Source: Neocallimastix lanati (nom. inval.)
Taxonomy: Eukaryota > Neocallimastigomycota > Neocallimastigomycetes > Neocallimastigales > Neocallimastigaceae
Direction of reading: 5' to 3'
Assembly (NCBI GenBank): GCA_016946835.1
Contig: JACVTC010000076.1
Coordinates: 541,001 to 605,000 of the forward strand
DNA length: 64,000 bases
The notes below the pieces were generated by a model. The model did no database searches and was not told the origin of the DNA. It saw nothing but the letters and a program-made list of their open reading frames with translations. Each line of letters starts with the position of its first letter. Position 1 is the first letter of the stretch. The translations under genes and the position numbers were made by a program. Positions 43,517-53,291 of this stretch are shown piece after piece.

Positions 43517-43717
43517 TTCTATTTTAAATGTAGATAGTTTTTTTTTTTTTTTAACAAATTTCTATTTTAAATGTAGATAGTTTTTTTTTTTTTTTTAACA
43601 AATTTCTATTTTAAATGTAGATAGTTTTTTTTTTTTTTTTAACAAATTTCTATTTTAAATGTAGATAGTTTTTTTTTTTTTTTTTTTTTACAAATTTCTA
43701 TTTTAATTGTAGATAGT
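43459..43717. repeat. Minisatellite ACAAATTTCTATTTTAAATG + TAGATAG + T(n), 6 copies
   Basis: Six nearly perfect 27-bp units at about 43459, 43511, 43554, 43597, 43641 and 43690, separated by pure T runs of about 15-25 nt. The first five are identical over 25 bases; the last has ATTG for AATG. It lies just downstream of an ankyrin gene. Confidence 0.95.
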
Positions 43718-43824
43718 TTATAACAATAATAATAGTGTTTCAACCATTCTTATAATATAATGTTTTTAATTCAATGGTTTTTCACTATACTTATTTCTTT
43801 TTTATTTACATATGTTCCAAGTTC

Positions 43825-45588
43825 TCAGTAACACGCATAGAGTAATGGTGTTTCTCCTTCTTTATTTTCTTTACTTATATCGGTTTCAAGATGTAAAAAA
43901 TATTTCATTAAATTTCTATCTCCATTATAGTATGTATAGAATAATGGAAATTCATCTTTCCCTTCTTTTTCACTTATATTTGTTTCATGCTCTCTATAGC
44001 ATTTTACTAAACTTTCATTTTCACTTTCACACTCACCAAATAATGGTGTTTCACCATACCTATTTTCTTTAGTTACATCTGCTCCAAGTTTTATTAAATA
44101 TTCTATTAAATCTTCATTTCCACTTCTACAGGCATAAATTAAGGGTGTTTCACCATTCAACTTACTCTTTTTATTTATATTTGCTCCAAGTTTTATTAGG
44201 CATTCAATTAAATCTTTATTTCCACAATAACATTCATTAAATAATGGTGTTTCACCATACTTATTTTCTTTATTTACATCTGCTCCAAGTTCTACTAAAT
44301 ATTCTATTAAATCTTTATTTCCACTTCTACATGCATTAAATAACGGGGTTTCCCCATCATTCAATTTATTTTCTTTATTTAAATCTGCTCCAAGTTCTAC
44401 TAAATACTTTATTAAATCCTTATTTCCACTTTTACAGGCATGAAATAGTGGTGTTTCACCATTCCTATCTTCCTTATTTATATCTGCGCCAAGTCTTACT
44501 AAGCATTCAATTAAATCTTTATTTCCACATTTACATATATTAATTAATGGAGTTTCATCATTCCTATCCTCTATATTTATATTTGCGCCAAGTTTTATTA
44601 AACATTCAATCAAATCTTTATTTCCAGCTTTACATGCATTAAATAGTGGAGTTTCACCATCTTCATTCTCCTTATTTATATCTGCACCATATTCTACCAA
44701 GTATTCTATTAAATCCTTTAAATCTTTATTTCCACTTTTACATGCATAAAATAATGGTGTATCACCATTCCAATCCTCTTTATTTATGTCCGTTCCATGT
44801 TCTACCAAGAATTCTACTATATCTTTATTTCCGTTGTAGCATGCATAAAATAGTGGCGTTTCCCAATCCTCTTTTTCTTTATTTATGTCTGCTCCAAGCT
44901 CCACTAAATATTCAACTAAATTTTTATTTCCACTCTTACAAGCGTCAAATAATGGGGTTTCATTTTTCCAATTTTTTTTATTTATATCGGCCCCTTTATC
45001 TACTAAAAATTTTATTAAATCTTTATTTCCATTTTTACAGGCATCAAATAATGGGGTTTCACCCTTCCTATTTCTTTTATTTATATCTGCTCCAAGTTCC
45101 ACCAAATACTTCACTAAATCTTTGTTTCCACTTTTACAGGCATCAAATAAAGGTATTTCACCATTCATCCAAACGACTTTATTTATATCTGCCCCATATT
45201 CTACTAAATATTTTATTAGATTTTTATTACCATTTTCAACTATATATATATATTTATGATAAAGATCATCTTCTCTGCCATGATTTATCCCAATTTTATA
45301 TCTATCTTTAGAAATTTCTTGCTTTAAATCCATGGTAGAAATAAAAGTTTTATTTTTATATAGAAAAAGTAACCATTTAATAAATTCATTATCATAAAAC
45401 TTTAATTTATCAAAAATAATTTTTAATAACTCGATCTTATTATTTTTTATTAATATTTTCAGTAAAGAAGAGGATATATACGAATCCTGTGATCTATCAT
45501 TTATTAAGCTTTTTAATTTTCTAGGTGTCAGTCCATTTTCATTATATATTTCCAATATAATATCTTTCTTGTTTGTATTGTGATTCAT
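43825..45588 (-). CDS. Ankyrin-repeat protein (587 aa), WMNGE/ELGADI subfamily
   Basis: Intact frame from ATG at 45588 (MNHNTNKKDIILEIYNENGL). N-terminal domain (DSYISSSLLKILIKNN, FIKWLLFLYKNK, SKDRYKIGINHG), first repeat KVVWMNGEIPLFD as in 30257-31672, then ~14 repeats, most with LGADINKE instead of HGADINKE. One repeat has a small in-frame duplication (NKDLKDLIEY). The last repeats (ESENESLVKCYREHETN; DEFPLFYTYYNGDRN) are more diverged than the rest. It ends TPLLYACY; codons after the TGA (ELGTYVNKKEIS) are still family-like, so the end is a truncation. Intact and internally less homogenised than other members. Confidence 0.87.
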   Translation of the reverse strand: MNHNTNKKDIILEIYNENGLTPRKLKSLINDRSQDSYISSSLLKILIKNNKIELLKIIFDKLKFYDNEFIKWLLFLYKNKTFISTMDLKQEISKDRYKIGINHGREDDLYHKYIYIVENGNKNLIKYLVEYGADINKVVWMNGEIPLFDACKSGNKDLVKYLVELGADINKRNRKGETPLFDACKNGNKDLIKFLVDKGADINKKNWKNETPLFDACKSGNKNLVEYLVELGADINKEKEDWETPLFYACYNGNKDIVEFLVEHGTDINKEDWNGDTPLFYACKSGNKDLKDLIEYLVEYGADINKENEDGETPLFNACKAGNKDLIECLIKLGANINIEDRNDETPLINICKCGNKDLIECLVRLGADINKEDRNGETPLFHACKSGNKDLIKYLVELGADLNKENKLNDGETPLFNACRSGNKDLIEYLVELGADVNKENKYGETPLFNECYCGNKDLIECLIKLGANINKKSKLNGETPLIYACRSGNEDLIEYLIKLGADVTKENRYGETPLFGECESENESLVKCYREHETNISEKEGKDEFPLFYTYYNGDRNLMKYFLHLETDISKENKEGETPLLYACY

Positions 45589-46093
45589 ATTACTTTTTTA
45601 TCTATTTGTTAAAAGGTATATATATATACATATATATATATTTCTATTATCTCTTCGAGAACTAATTTTGTATTCTGAATTATATAAATAATTATATATA
45701 ACTATAATTATAAATGTATTTTTTTTTTTTTTTTACATATATTAAAAAAAAAAAAAAGGTTCTTTTAATATTACATTCTTATTAAAATAAGCTATGTAAT
45801 ACAAAATATATAAATATATGACAATTGTAAGAAAAGTTGAATCAAATAATAATAAGTAATAATTAATTTTTTTTCTAAAATTAATTATTAAAGTTAACTA
45901 TATATATATATATAAGATAAAAAAAAAAAAAAAAAATTAAATAAAAAGTTTTATATATATATATATTTATATTATAATTTTAATTTTTAAAAATTTAAGT
46001 CCAATTAAAAATTTAACTAATTTTTAATTTAGTAAAAAAAAAAAAATATTTATTAAAAAATTAAATAATAAAAAAAATTATATAAAAAGATTG

Positions 46094-46130
<37 letters not shown>

Positions 46131-46378
46131 AAATAAAAATACATATAAAAATATCATTTAGCAAGTCATGAAAAGATTTTCTAACTTTTAAATGTCTAAT
46201 AAATCAAATTTAAATTTTAAAGCTTAAAAAAAATATAAAAAAATAAAAATAAAAAAATAAAAAAAAAATAAAAATTTATTAAACTTTTTAATAATAAATA
46301 ATAATTAAAGTTTTCTCTCTTAAATCAATTATTAAAGTTATTCATGAGAACACGAAAAATAAAATTTAAGGCACTTTT

Positions 46379-46418
<40 letters not shown>

Positions 46419-46711
46419 ATCATTTAAATAATTTTTTTTTCTTATTTAATTTTTATTTTTATTTTTATTTTATATTCATTATAATTTTTATACATTATTT
46501 TTTTTTTTTAATTTACTTTTTTTAGTTTTTTTTTTTTTTTTTCTCATTTTTATTTCTTCCTCATTATTTATATATATATATTCCACTTTATCGTTAATCA
46601 TCTTTTTATCCTTATCATTATATTTGATAATTATATTTATAGGAATCTTCAATACTAAAAGTAGAATCAATAGATAAACCTTTTTTTCTAATAATGCATA
46701 ACCTTTATTAG

Positions 46712-46787
<76 letters not shown>

Positions 46788-47261
46788 TCCTAAAATTTCC
46801 TAATATTTTTACATCGAACACCATCTTGCAATATAAATAGAAGTCCATATTTCTTTTTTCCAATAATATCCTTTATATATGTATACATAGAAATATCTTT
46901 TATTATCATCAGAAAACATAAAACAGAATTAAAAAAAAAAAAATCCCATTTATTCTATTTATTTTTTCGGTATCTGTATTATTAATATTTGAATATGAAG
47001 ATGTAGATTTGTTTTAAATAAAATAAAATAAAATAAAATGTTGAAATAAAACCTATAAATATTGACAGCAACAGAAGTTAAAATTAAAATAATAACTTAT
47101 AATAGTTAATGTTTAGTAGTTTGATGTATGTAAATAAAATTTTCTAATTTATATAGAGTGAAAGTTTTTTTTTTTTTTTTTAATATGTGAATAACTCTAA
47201 TAGAAGTTTTCTATTTCAAAAAGAGAATGAAAAATGGAAATATTCAATCAAGTAAATGTTG
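45589..47261. other. Spacer with flank modules and (ATT)n
   Basis: (AT)n 45615-45645, A/T runs, the TC-rich flank module decayed at 46150-46340 (TTCTCTCTTAAATCAATTATTAAAG), a ~33-nt A run (46386-46412), a Lys-rich low-complexity frame 46488-46670 that I do not regard as a gene, (ATT)n 46711-46784, and the 3'-flank module 46785-46860 (TTTTTACATCGAACACCATCTTGC). No gene. Confidence 0.5.
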
Positions 47262-48246
47262 TAATATCTTTATTTGTATCTACTCCATTCTCTACTATAT
47301 ATTCCTTTAAAAATTTTTTTATTTCCACTTTTTACATTCATTAAATATTCATGTTTTATCTTTTTCATTTTTCTATATTTATTTATTTTATATCTTCTCC
47401 AAGTTCTACTAAATACTCTACTAAATATTTATTTATTTCCACTTTTTACATACATGCATCAAATAAAAGGTTTTTCCCCTTTCATCCAAATGATTTCGTT
47501 TATATCTTCTCTATATTCTACTAAAAAAAACTTTTTTATTCTATTTTTTTTAGATAAAAAAAAAGATCGATCATCATATTTTTCATTATTAATTATAATT
47601 TTTTTTTTATTTTTTTTTTTTTTTTTATTATTATTAAAAATTTTTTGATTTAAATCCATGAGAAAATTGATTTCTTTATTTTTATATAGATAAAGTAACC
47701 ATTTAAAAAAAAATTTTACTATCATAAAAACTTATATATAAATCATGGTCTTTATTATTTATTAAATTTTTTTTATAATTTTTTCAAAAATAATTTTTAA
47801 TCATTCAATATTATTATTCTTATTTAATATTTTTTTTTTTGTAATTTAATAAGAAGGTATATTATATTTAAATTATGGTATTGTGGATTATTTATAAATT
47901 TTTTTTTTTTTTTTTAAAAATTTTTCCGGTGTTAAAGACTCTCATTAGGTTAGGTTATATAGGTCAAAGAGTACTAGAAAAATTCTCAGCAATAATATGA
48001 ATGTCAGAGTGACGTGATAACGTTGAATAATCATTGAGGTCATTCAAAAAGGATAATATTCTCCTATGCCAAAGCATACCGATGCGTTATGACTATCTTA
48101 ATATTCACATGCCTTGAGGTGGAATTGTGGCAGCTAAAGGGCGGTACACCCAGAAAGTTAAAAAAAAAAAAAAAAAAAAAAAAAACTGGTGTAAGCTCAT
48201 TTTCAGTATAATATAATTTTTATTCCAATATAATATCCCTCTTATT

Positions 48247-48262
<16 letters not shown>
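47262..48262 (-). pseudogene. Ankyrin-repeat gene relic, WMNGE subfamily
   Basis: Traces of the N-terminal domain in several frames: NKRDIILE (48215-48240), ENELTP, FFFKWLLYLYKNKE (~47700), LNQKIFNNN, then VEYREDINEIIWMKGEKPF (~47475-47525), i.e. the first repeat typical of 30257-31672 and 43825-45588. Only two or three decayed repeats remain. Homopolymers have expanded inside coding positions (AAAAAA, TTTTTT), and a 253-bp foreign segment interrupts it at 47933-48185. Clearly dead; the oldest-looking member of the array. Confidence 0.8.
47933..48185 (+). mobile_element. SINE-like retroposed insertion (253 bp) with poly-A and TSD
   Basis: Inside the relic, CCGGTGT (47926-47932) and CTGGTGT (48186-48192) flank a segment absent from all other array genes, where the text reads GGTGTAAGCTCATTTTC without interruption. 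The insert has visibly higher GC than its host and ends in a 26-nt A run (48160-48185): hallmarks of LINE-type retrotransposition. No clear pol III A/B boxes and no ORF over ~30 codons. It may be a SINE or a retroposed transcript of unknown origin. Confidence 0.7.
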
Positions 48263-48289
<27 letters not shown>

Positions 48290-48297
48290 CTTTGAAA

Positions 48298-48328
<31 letters not shown>

Positions 48329-48811
48329 CATTTTGAATGAATTGAATAATTACCAATAACAAATAGTAACTATTTATCTGATAATTTTTATTTTCCTTAA
48401 AAAAATTGACCTTTGAACTTTATATATTTCATTTTATTAAAATAAATAAAACCATAACCATACAAAAAAATATATATTTGATATATTTTTATAATTAATA
48501 ATTGGAATTTTATTAATAAAAATCATAAATAAAAGTATAAAATTCAAAAAAAAAAAAAAATAATAATAATAATTTAAAATGAAAGATATAAAAATAAATA
48601 AATAAATAAAAAAGCATTTAAAAATAAAAGGTATAAATATAAATATATCAAAATAAAAGAAAAAGAAATAATTAATGAATAAAATTTAAAAAAAGAAATG
48701 AAAATAAATAATCTAAATAATCTTTGTTAACATTATTTATGAATAATTATAATAAAATAATAATAAAAATATTTTCTTTAATAAATAAATATATATTGTA
48801 AAAAGGTTTCT

Positions 48812-48850
<39 letters not shown>

Positions 48851-49139
48851 CGCAACAATATAGTAGCAATAAAATTAATTTAAATAAAGAATCTAATTAG
48901 AATCTAGTTTGTTAATGTAATAGTTTTAATGAAATCGAATTAAAATTTAACTTAATGTATTAAATAAAAGTAATTATTTAAAATTATTATTATTATTTTA
49001 TAATCCACTAAAAATATAAAAAAGCAAAGAATGTAAATTTAGATTTACATTTATAATTAAAAATTAAAGAAAAATATTAAATTAGAAGTAATTAAATCTT
49101 TTTTATTAGTATTAAAAGCTTAATGAATGACTATCCTTC

Positions 49140-49194
<55 letters not shown>

Positions 49195-49343
49195 AATAAT
49201 TTTTTTTGTTTTTTTTGCAATTAAATCTTTATTATTACTATTAATGGCTTAATGAATGACTATCCTACAATAAAAAAAAAAGCTAATAATTTTTTTTTAA
49301 TAGATATGTTTCATTTTAATATTTAAATATGTTTAAAAAAACA

Positions 49344-49366
<23 letters not shown>
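48263..49366. other. Spacer rich in homopolymers, no gene
   Basis: T runs 48247-48285 and 48306-48329, A runs 48819-48846 and 49143-49192. CTTAATGAATGACTATCCT (x2, 49120 and 49248) with TTAAATCTTTxTTAxTA before it is a ~130-bp direct duplication bracketing the 50-nt A run. No gene. Confidence 0.6.
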
Positions 49367-49374
<8 letters not shown>

Positions 49375-51379
49375 TTACTTTTGAGTTTTCATTGCATGAA
49401 GGACATTCAATTTCTAAGTTAGGAGTAATTTCTTCTATATTGAAATATCGAATAGTAATATATAACTTTAAACAATCCCTATGATAGTAATGACCACAAC
49501 TTAGTTTTATCATTTTAAGTGAATCATTATCATCATTAGAATCAAATTGACATAAATTAGAAGATATTAAACTACATTTTTTTTCTAGCTGATTTTGAAT
49601 CACAGGAGCTAGATTTGAAAATTTTTCAATTAAAGGTTTTAAAAAATCAAAATCCTCTGGATTCTTTTCCTTTTTGGAATCAATTATCTTTGAAATTATA
49701 TTAATACTTTTTTTAATGGTATTAAATTCTTTTTTTATAATTTCATTGTTATCTTTTTCTTCTTCTTCATTTAATGATTTTTCATGAACTTCACTATTTA
49801 TGAAATCGGTTTCCTTTTCAATGTTAATTTCTTTATCTTTATTTATTGTTGTTGAGGCGGCCTCATTGAATTTTGTAGTCATCGTTTTTAATTCCCTTTT
49901 TAATTTTTCTATTTCCTTATTTTTTTCTTCTAGTTTAGATTGATGAATTTCGTCAGATTTATTTTCTTTTTTCATTAAATAATTGATTTCGTATATATAA
50001 TTTTGAATTAATTCATCCTTTTCTTGATTTTTTTTAGATAATGTCTTAATTTTTTCTAATAAATCATTTTCTCTATCCTTCTTCACTTTACCCTCTTCCC
50101 TAACACTAGTAAGTTCTTCTAATGATAGTTTATTTTCTTTTTGTATATTATTATTAATTTCTTCTTCCTTTTCCTTTATTTTTTCATCTTTTTTTATAAT
50201 TCTTTGAGTTAAATTCGCTATTGATTTTTTTCGAGAGAGAGACCTATTTTTCGCTCCTTTTTTTCCTCCAACTTCTTTTTCCAAAGCATCATTTAGTTTT
50301 TTGTTTTCTTCATTCTTTTTTTCCAAAGCCTCTTTTAAACAAGTTATCTCTTTTTCTTTGATACTTATACTTGATTGAAATCGACGAATGATTTTATTAT
50401 GGCTATTAGTATTATTATTTAATTGACTTTTTAATCCTTCAATTTCTCTATCTTTTTGTTCCAGTAATACAGTGGCTTCCCGATGCTTTTTTTCAGTACT
50501 TTTTTTTATATCATTCATGCTCTTAATCTTACTTAAAACTTTATGATCTTTTTGTTTTATATCATCTTCTCTTTTAAAGATAAAATCTTCAATTATTTTT
50601 ATATTCTTTTTATACTTTAATTTTTTTGATTTAAAAATTTTTTTCTGGTTGGTAATTTCGGTATTCAGCTGAGTAACCACATCCTGTAATTTTTTAATTT
50701 TAATATTAAAATTATTTTCACTTTCTTTCTTATAAATTTCTTGCTTGTTCTTGACCTCTTCATTGATGCGTTGAAATTTTTGATTTTCGTTCATCAACTG
50801 TGTGACTAGATTAGAAATAAAAAAAATTTTATCTTTAATCTTATCGGAAGATAGAATATAATTTATTTCATTTTGGGTAAATTTTGATGAAAAATTTGAG
50901 ATAATATTATTAAAAAGCTTTTGAATCTCTTCAATATCTGAAACTTCCTTTGAAGTCGAGATATCAAAATCATTAAGATTAATTGTTTTTAAATATTTGT
51001 CTTTTAACTCAGGATTACCTTCGAAAATTGTATTTAATTTATTTATTGCATTATTTCTAGTTTTATTATAAGTTTGCATTTGCATATTGATGATTGCAAA
51101 GGAACTTTCAAGTTTTTTAATTAATGAATTTGCCTCTATATCAGGGGGTACACTAGCTTTAAGCTGAATATGGTTATCTGATTTATTAATATGAATATTA
51201 TAACTGTTAAAAATTTCAGAAGTCTCTATATCAGAGGGTACACTAGCTTTAGGCTGAACATGGTCATCTGATTTATTAATGTAAATATTATAAATTTCAG
51301 AAGAAGTGGTCAGTGAAGAAGTAAGCGAAGGTGTATGATCTGGAGGAGAAATTATACTTTCCCCTCCAAATGTATCCAT
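49367..51379 (-). CDS. Coiled-coil protein with C-terminal RING-like finger (670 aa)
   Basis: Intact single exon, ATG at 51379 (MDTFGGESIISPPDHTPSLT). Residues 30-52 and 60-82 are a 30-residue-period repeat (YNIxINKSDxHxQxKASVPxDIE). From ~85 to ~590 the protein is highly charged and heptad-rich (KLQDVVTQLNTEITNQKK; EITCLKEALEKKNEENKKL; KEIEKLKRELKTM): a long coiled coil with a basic break (GGKKGAKNRSLSRKKS, ~385-400). The C-terminus has C602-x7-C610-x17-C628-x-H630-x2-H633-x2-C636-x22-C659-x2-C662, a RING-H2-like arrangement (SCGHYYHRDCL, IECPSCNE), with a first pair wider than the canonical C-x2-C. Suggests a ubiquitin-ligase-type zinc finger on a coiled-coil scaffold; substrate unknown. 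No homologue name recognised. Normal codon mixture compared with the ankyrin genes. Confidence 0.88.
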
Positions 51380-51598
51380 ATTTGATATCTATTATTTAGT
51401 ATTTATAATTTAGTGTTTATACGAAATTAAAAAATTAAAAAATATAAAATATAAAAAAAAAAAAACATGAAAAATATAAAAAAAAAAAATATTAAAATTA
51501 TATATATTTTATATTTTTTTTTTTTTTTATTTTTTTTTTATCTTATATCTTATAATTTATATTTTATATTTTTATATTTTTTATATTTTATATTTTAT

Positions 51599-51641
<43 letters not shown>

Positions 51642-53285
51642 AATATAATATATTAATAAAATTAATAAACAATTTTTATGTCCTTTTTTTTTTTATTATT
51701 ATTATTTAAAAGACATAAAAAAAAAAGATTTGAAATTTTTGGACTTAACTGAAAAGTTCAAAAAAAAAAAAGAAATAAAAATTTTAGTAAATATATTTAT
51801 TAAAAATAAATAAATATATTTAATAAAAATAAATAAATATATTTAATAAAAATAAATAAATATATTTAATAAATATAAATAAATATATTTAATAAATATA
51901 AATAAATATATTTAATAAAAATAAATAAATAAAAATTCTATTTACATTTACATTTATTATAAATGAAATTTTTTTTAATATTTTTAATATTTAATAAATA
52001 GATATAAATATAAAACATTTTAATAATTCCTTTAATTAAAGTATATATTAATAATATATAATAAATAATAAATAATAAATAATAAATAATAAATAATAAA
52101 TAATAAATAATAAATAATAAATAATAAATAATAAATAATAAATAATTAAATAATAAATAATAAATAATAAATAATAAATAATAAATAATTAAATAATAAA
52201 TAATAAATAATAAATAATAAATAATAAATAATAATTAATTGAATAAATAAATAATAAATAATAAATAATTAAATAATTAAATAATTAAATAATTAAATAA
52301 TTGAATAATTGAATAATTATATAATAAATAATAAATAATAATTGATAATAATAATTACATATGTTTATGGTACTTCAAAACAAGTTGATTACAACACCCG
52401 AAAATAAAATATTCTAACGCAATTAAAACGAATTACTAATATCGATAAATCATACTACAATAATCATACATAGTAATAGATAATAACAATTACATAATAA
52501 TAAATAATAATAAATAATAAATAATAGAAATAATAAATAGTAATGATGACAAAATAATTTTTATATTTATGTATATATAATGTAAAATATGATTATAATT
52601 AAAGTACAGATTGAATAAAATGAAATATAATATAATCGATCATTTTTAAATTATTTTTTTTTTTTTAGTTTTTTTTTTATTTATTGTATTTTTTTTTTAT
52701 TTTTCCGATTTTACATTTCTTTTATTGTTTTCTTTTTTTTTTTTTTCTTTCTTTTTTCTTTTTTTTTTTTTTTTTATTGTTTTGCTTTGTTTTTTTATAT
52801 TATTTTTCTGTTGCTTTATTTATTTTTTTTATCCTTTATTATATTCTATAATAATTAAGTTTCTACTTTTATTAATAAGTAAAATAATAATTATTTCTAT
52901 ATTATTATTTTTAACAATTTATTATATTTATTATATCACTTTATTTTTAAAATTTATTATAATTTATTTTCTTTTTAAATTTTTTCAATTTTCAATTCTT
53001 TTTGCAACCAATATTATATATATTCTATATATTATATATTATTTTCTTTTTCTATCTCTCCATTTTTTTTTAAATTATTATTTTTTTAAAGAAATAATAA
53101 AAAAAATATATGAAATGAGAATGAATTTTTTTTTCACTTTTTTTTTAAAAAAAAAAAAAAGAAAAAAGAAAATCTATTGTTTTTTCTCTTTCTATCTTTC
53201 TTACTTTCGGAAATTCAAAAAAAAAAAAAAAAAAAAAATAAATAAAAAAAATTTTTTTTTTTTAGTTGTTATTCATTTAAATTAG
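51380..53285. other. Microsatellite-dominated spacer
   Basis: A run 51604-51637; ATAAATAAATATATTTAATAA tandem (24-bp unit, ~6 copies, 51785-51930); (AATAAATAAT)n 52055-52335; one copy of AAAGTACAGATTGAATAAAAT (52600-52620). 52370-52480 is more complex (TGGTACTTCAAAACAAGTTG, AACACCCGAAAATAAAAT) without an ORF. The long T-rich frame 52725-53285 encodes only Phe/Leu/Ile/Tyr/Lys and is low complexity, not a gene; it is the 3' side of the transporter. Confidence 0.65.
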
Positions 53286-53291
53286 CTCATT

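Noticed and set aside
43459-43717. CRISPR array (Cas12a-like repeat)
   Set aside because: All 'spacers' are pure T runs, no cas genes are near, and the setting is eukaryotic; it is a minisatellite.
46488-46670. 60-codon minus-strand frame
   Set aside because: Lys/Asn low complexity, no homology to the array N-terminal domain despite its position.
52725-53285. 186-codon plus-strand ORF
   Set aside because: Composed of Phe/Leu/Ile/Tyr/Lys from T- and A-runs, no domain, directly abutting the transporter's 3' end.
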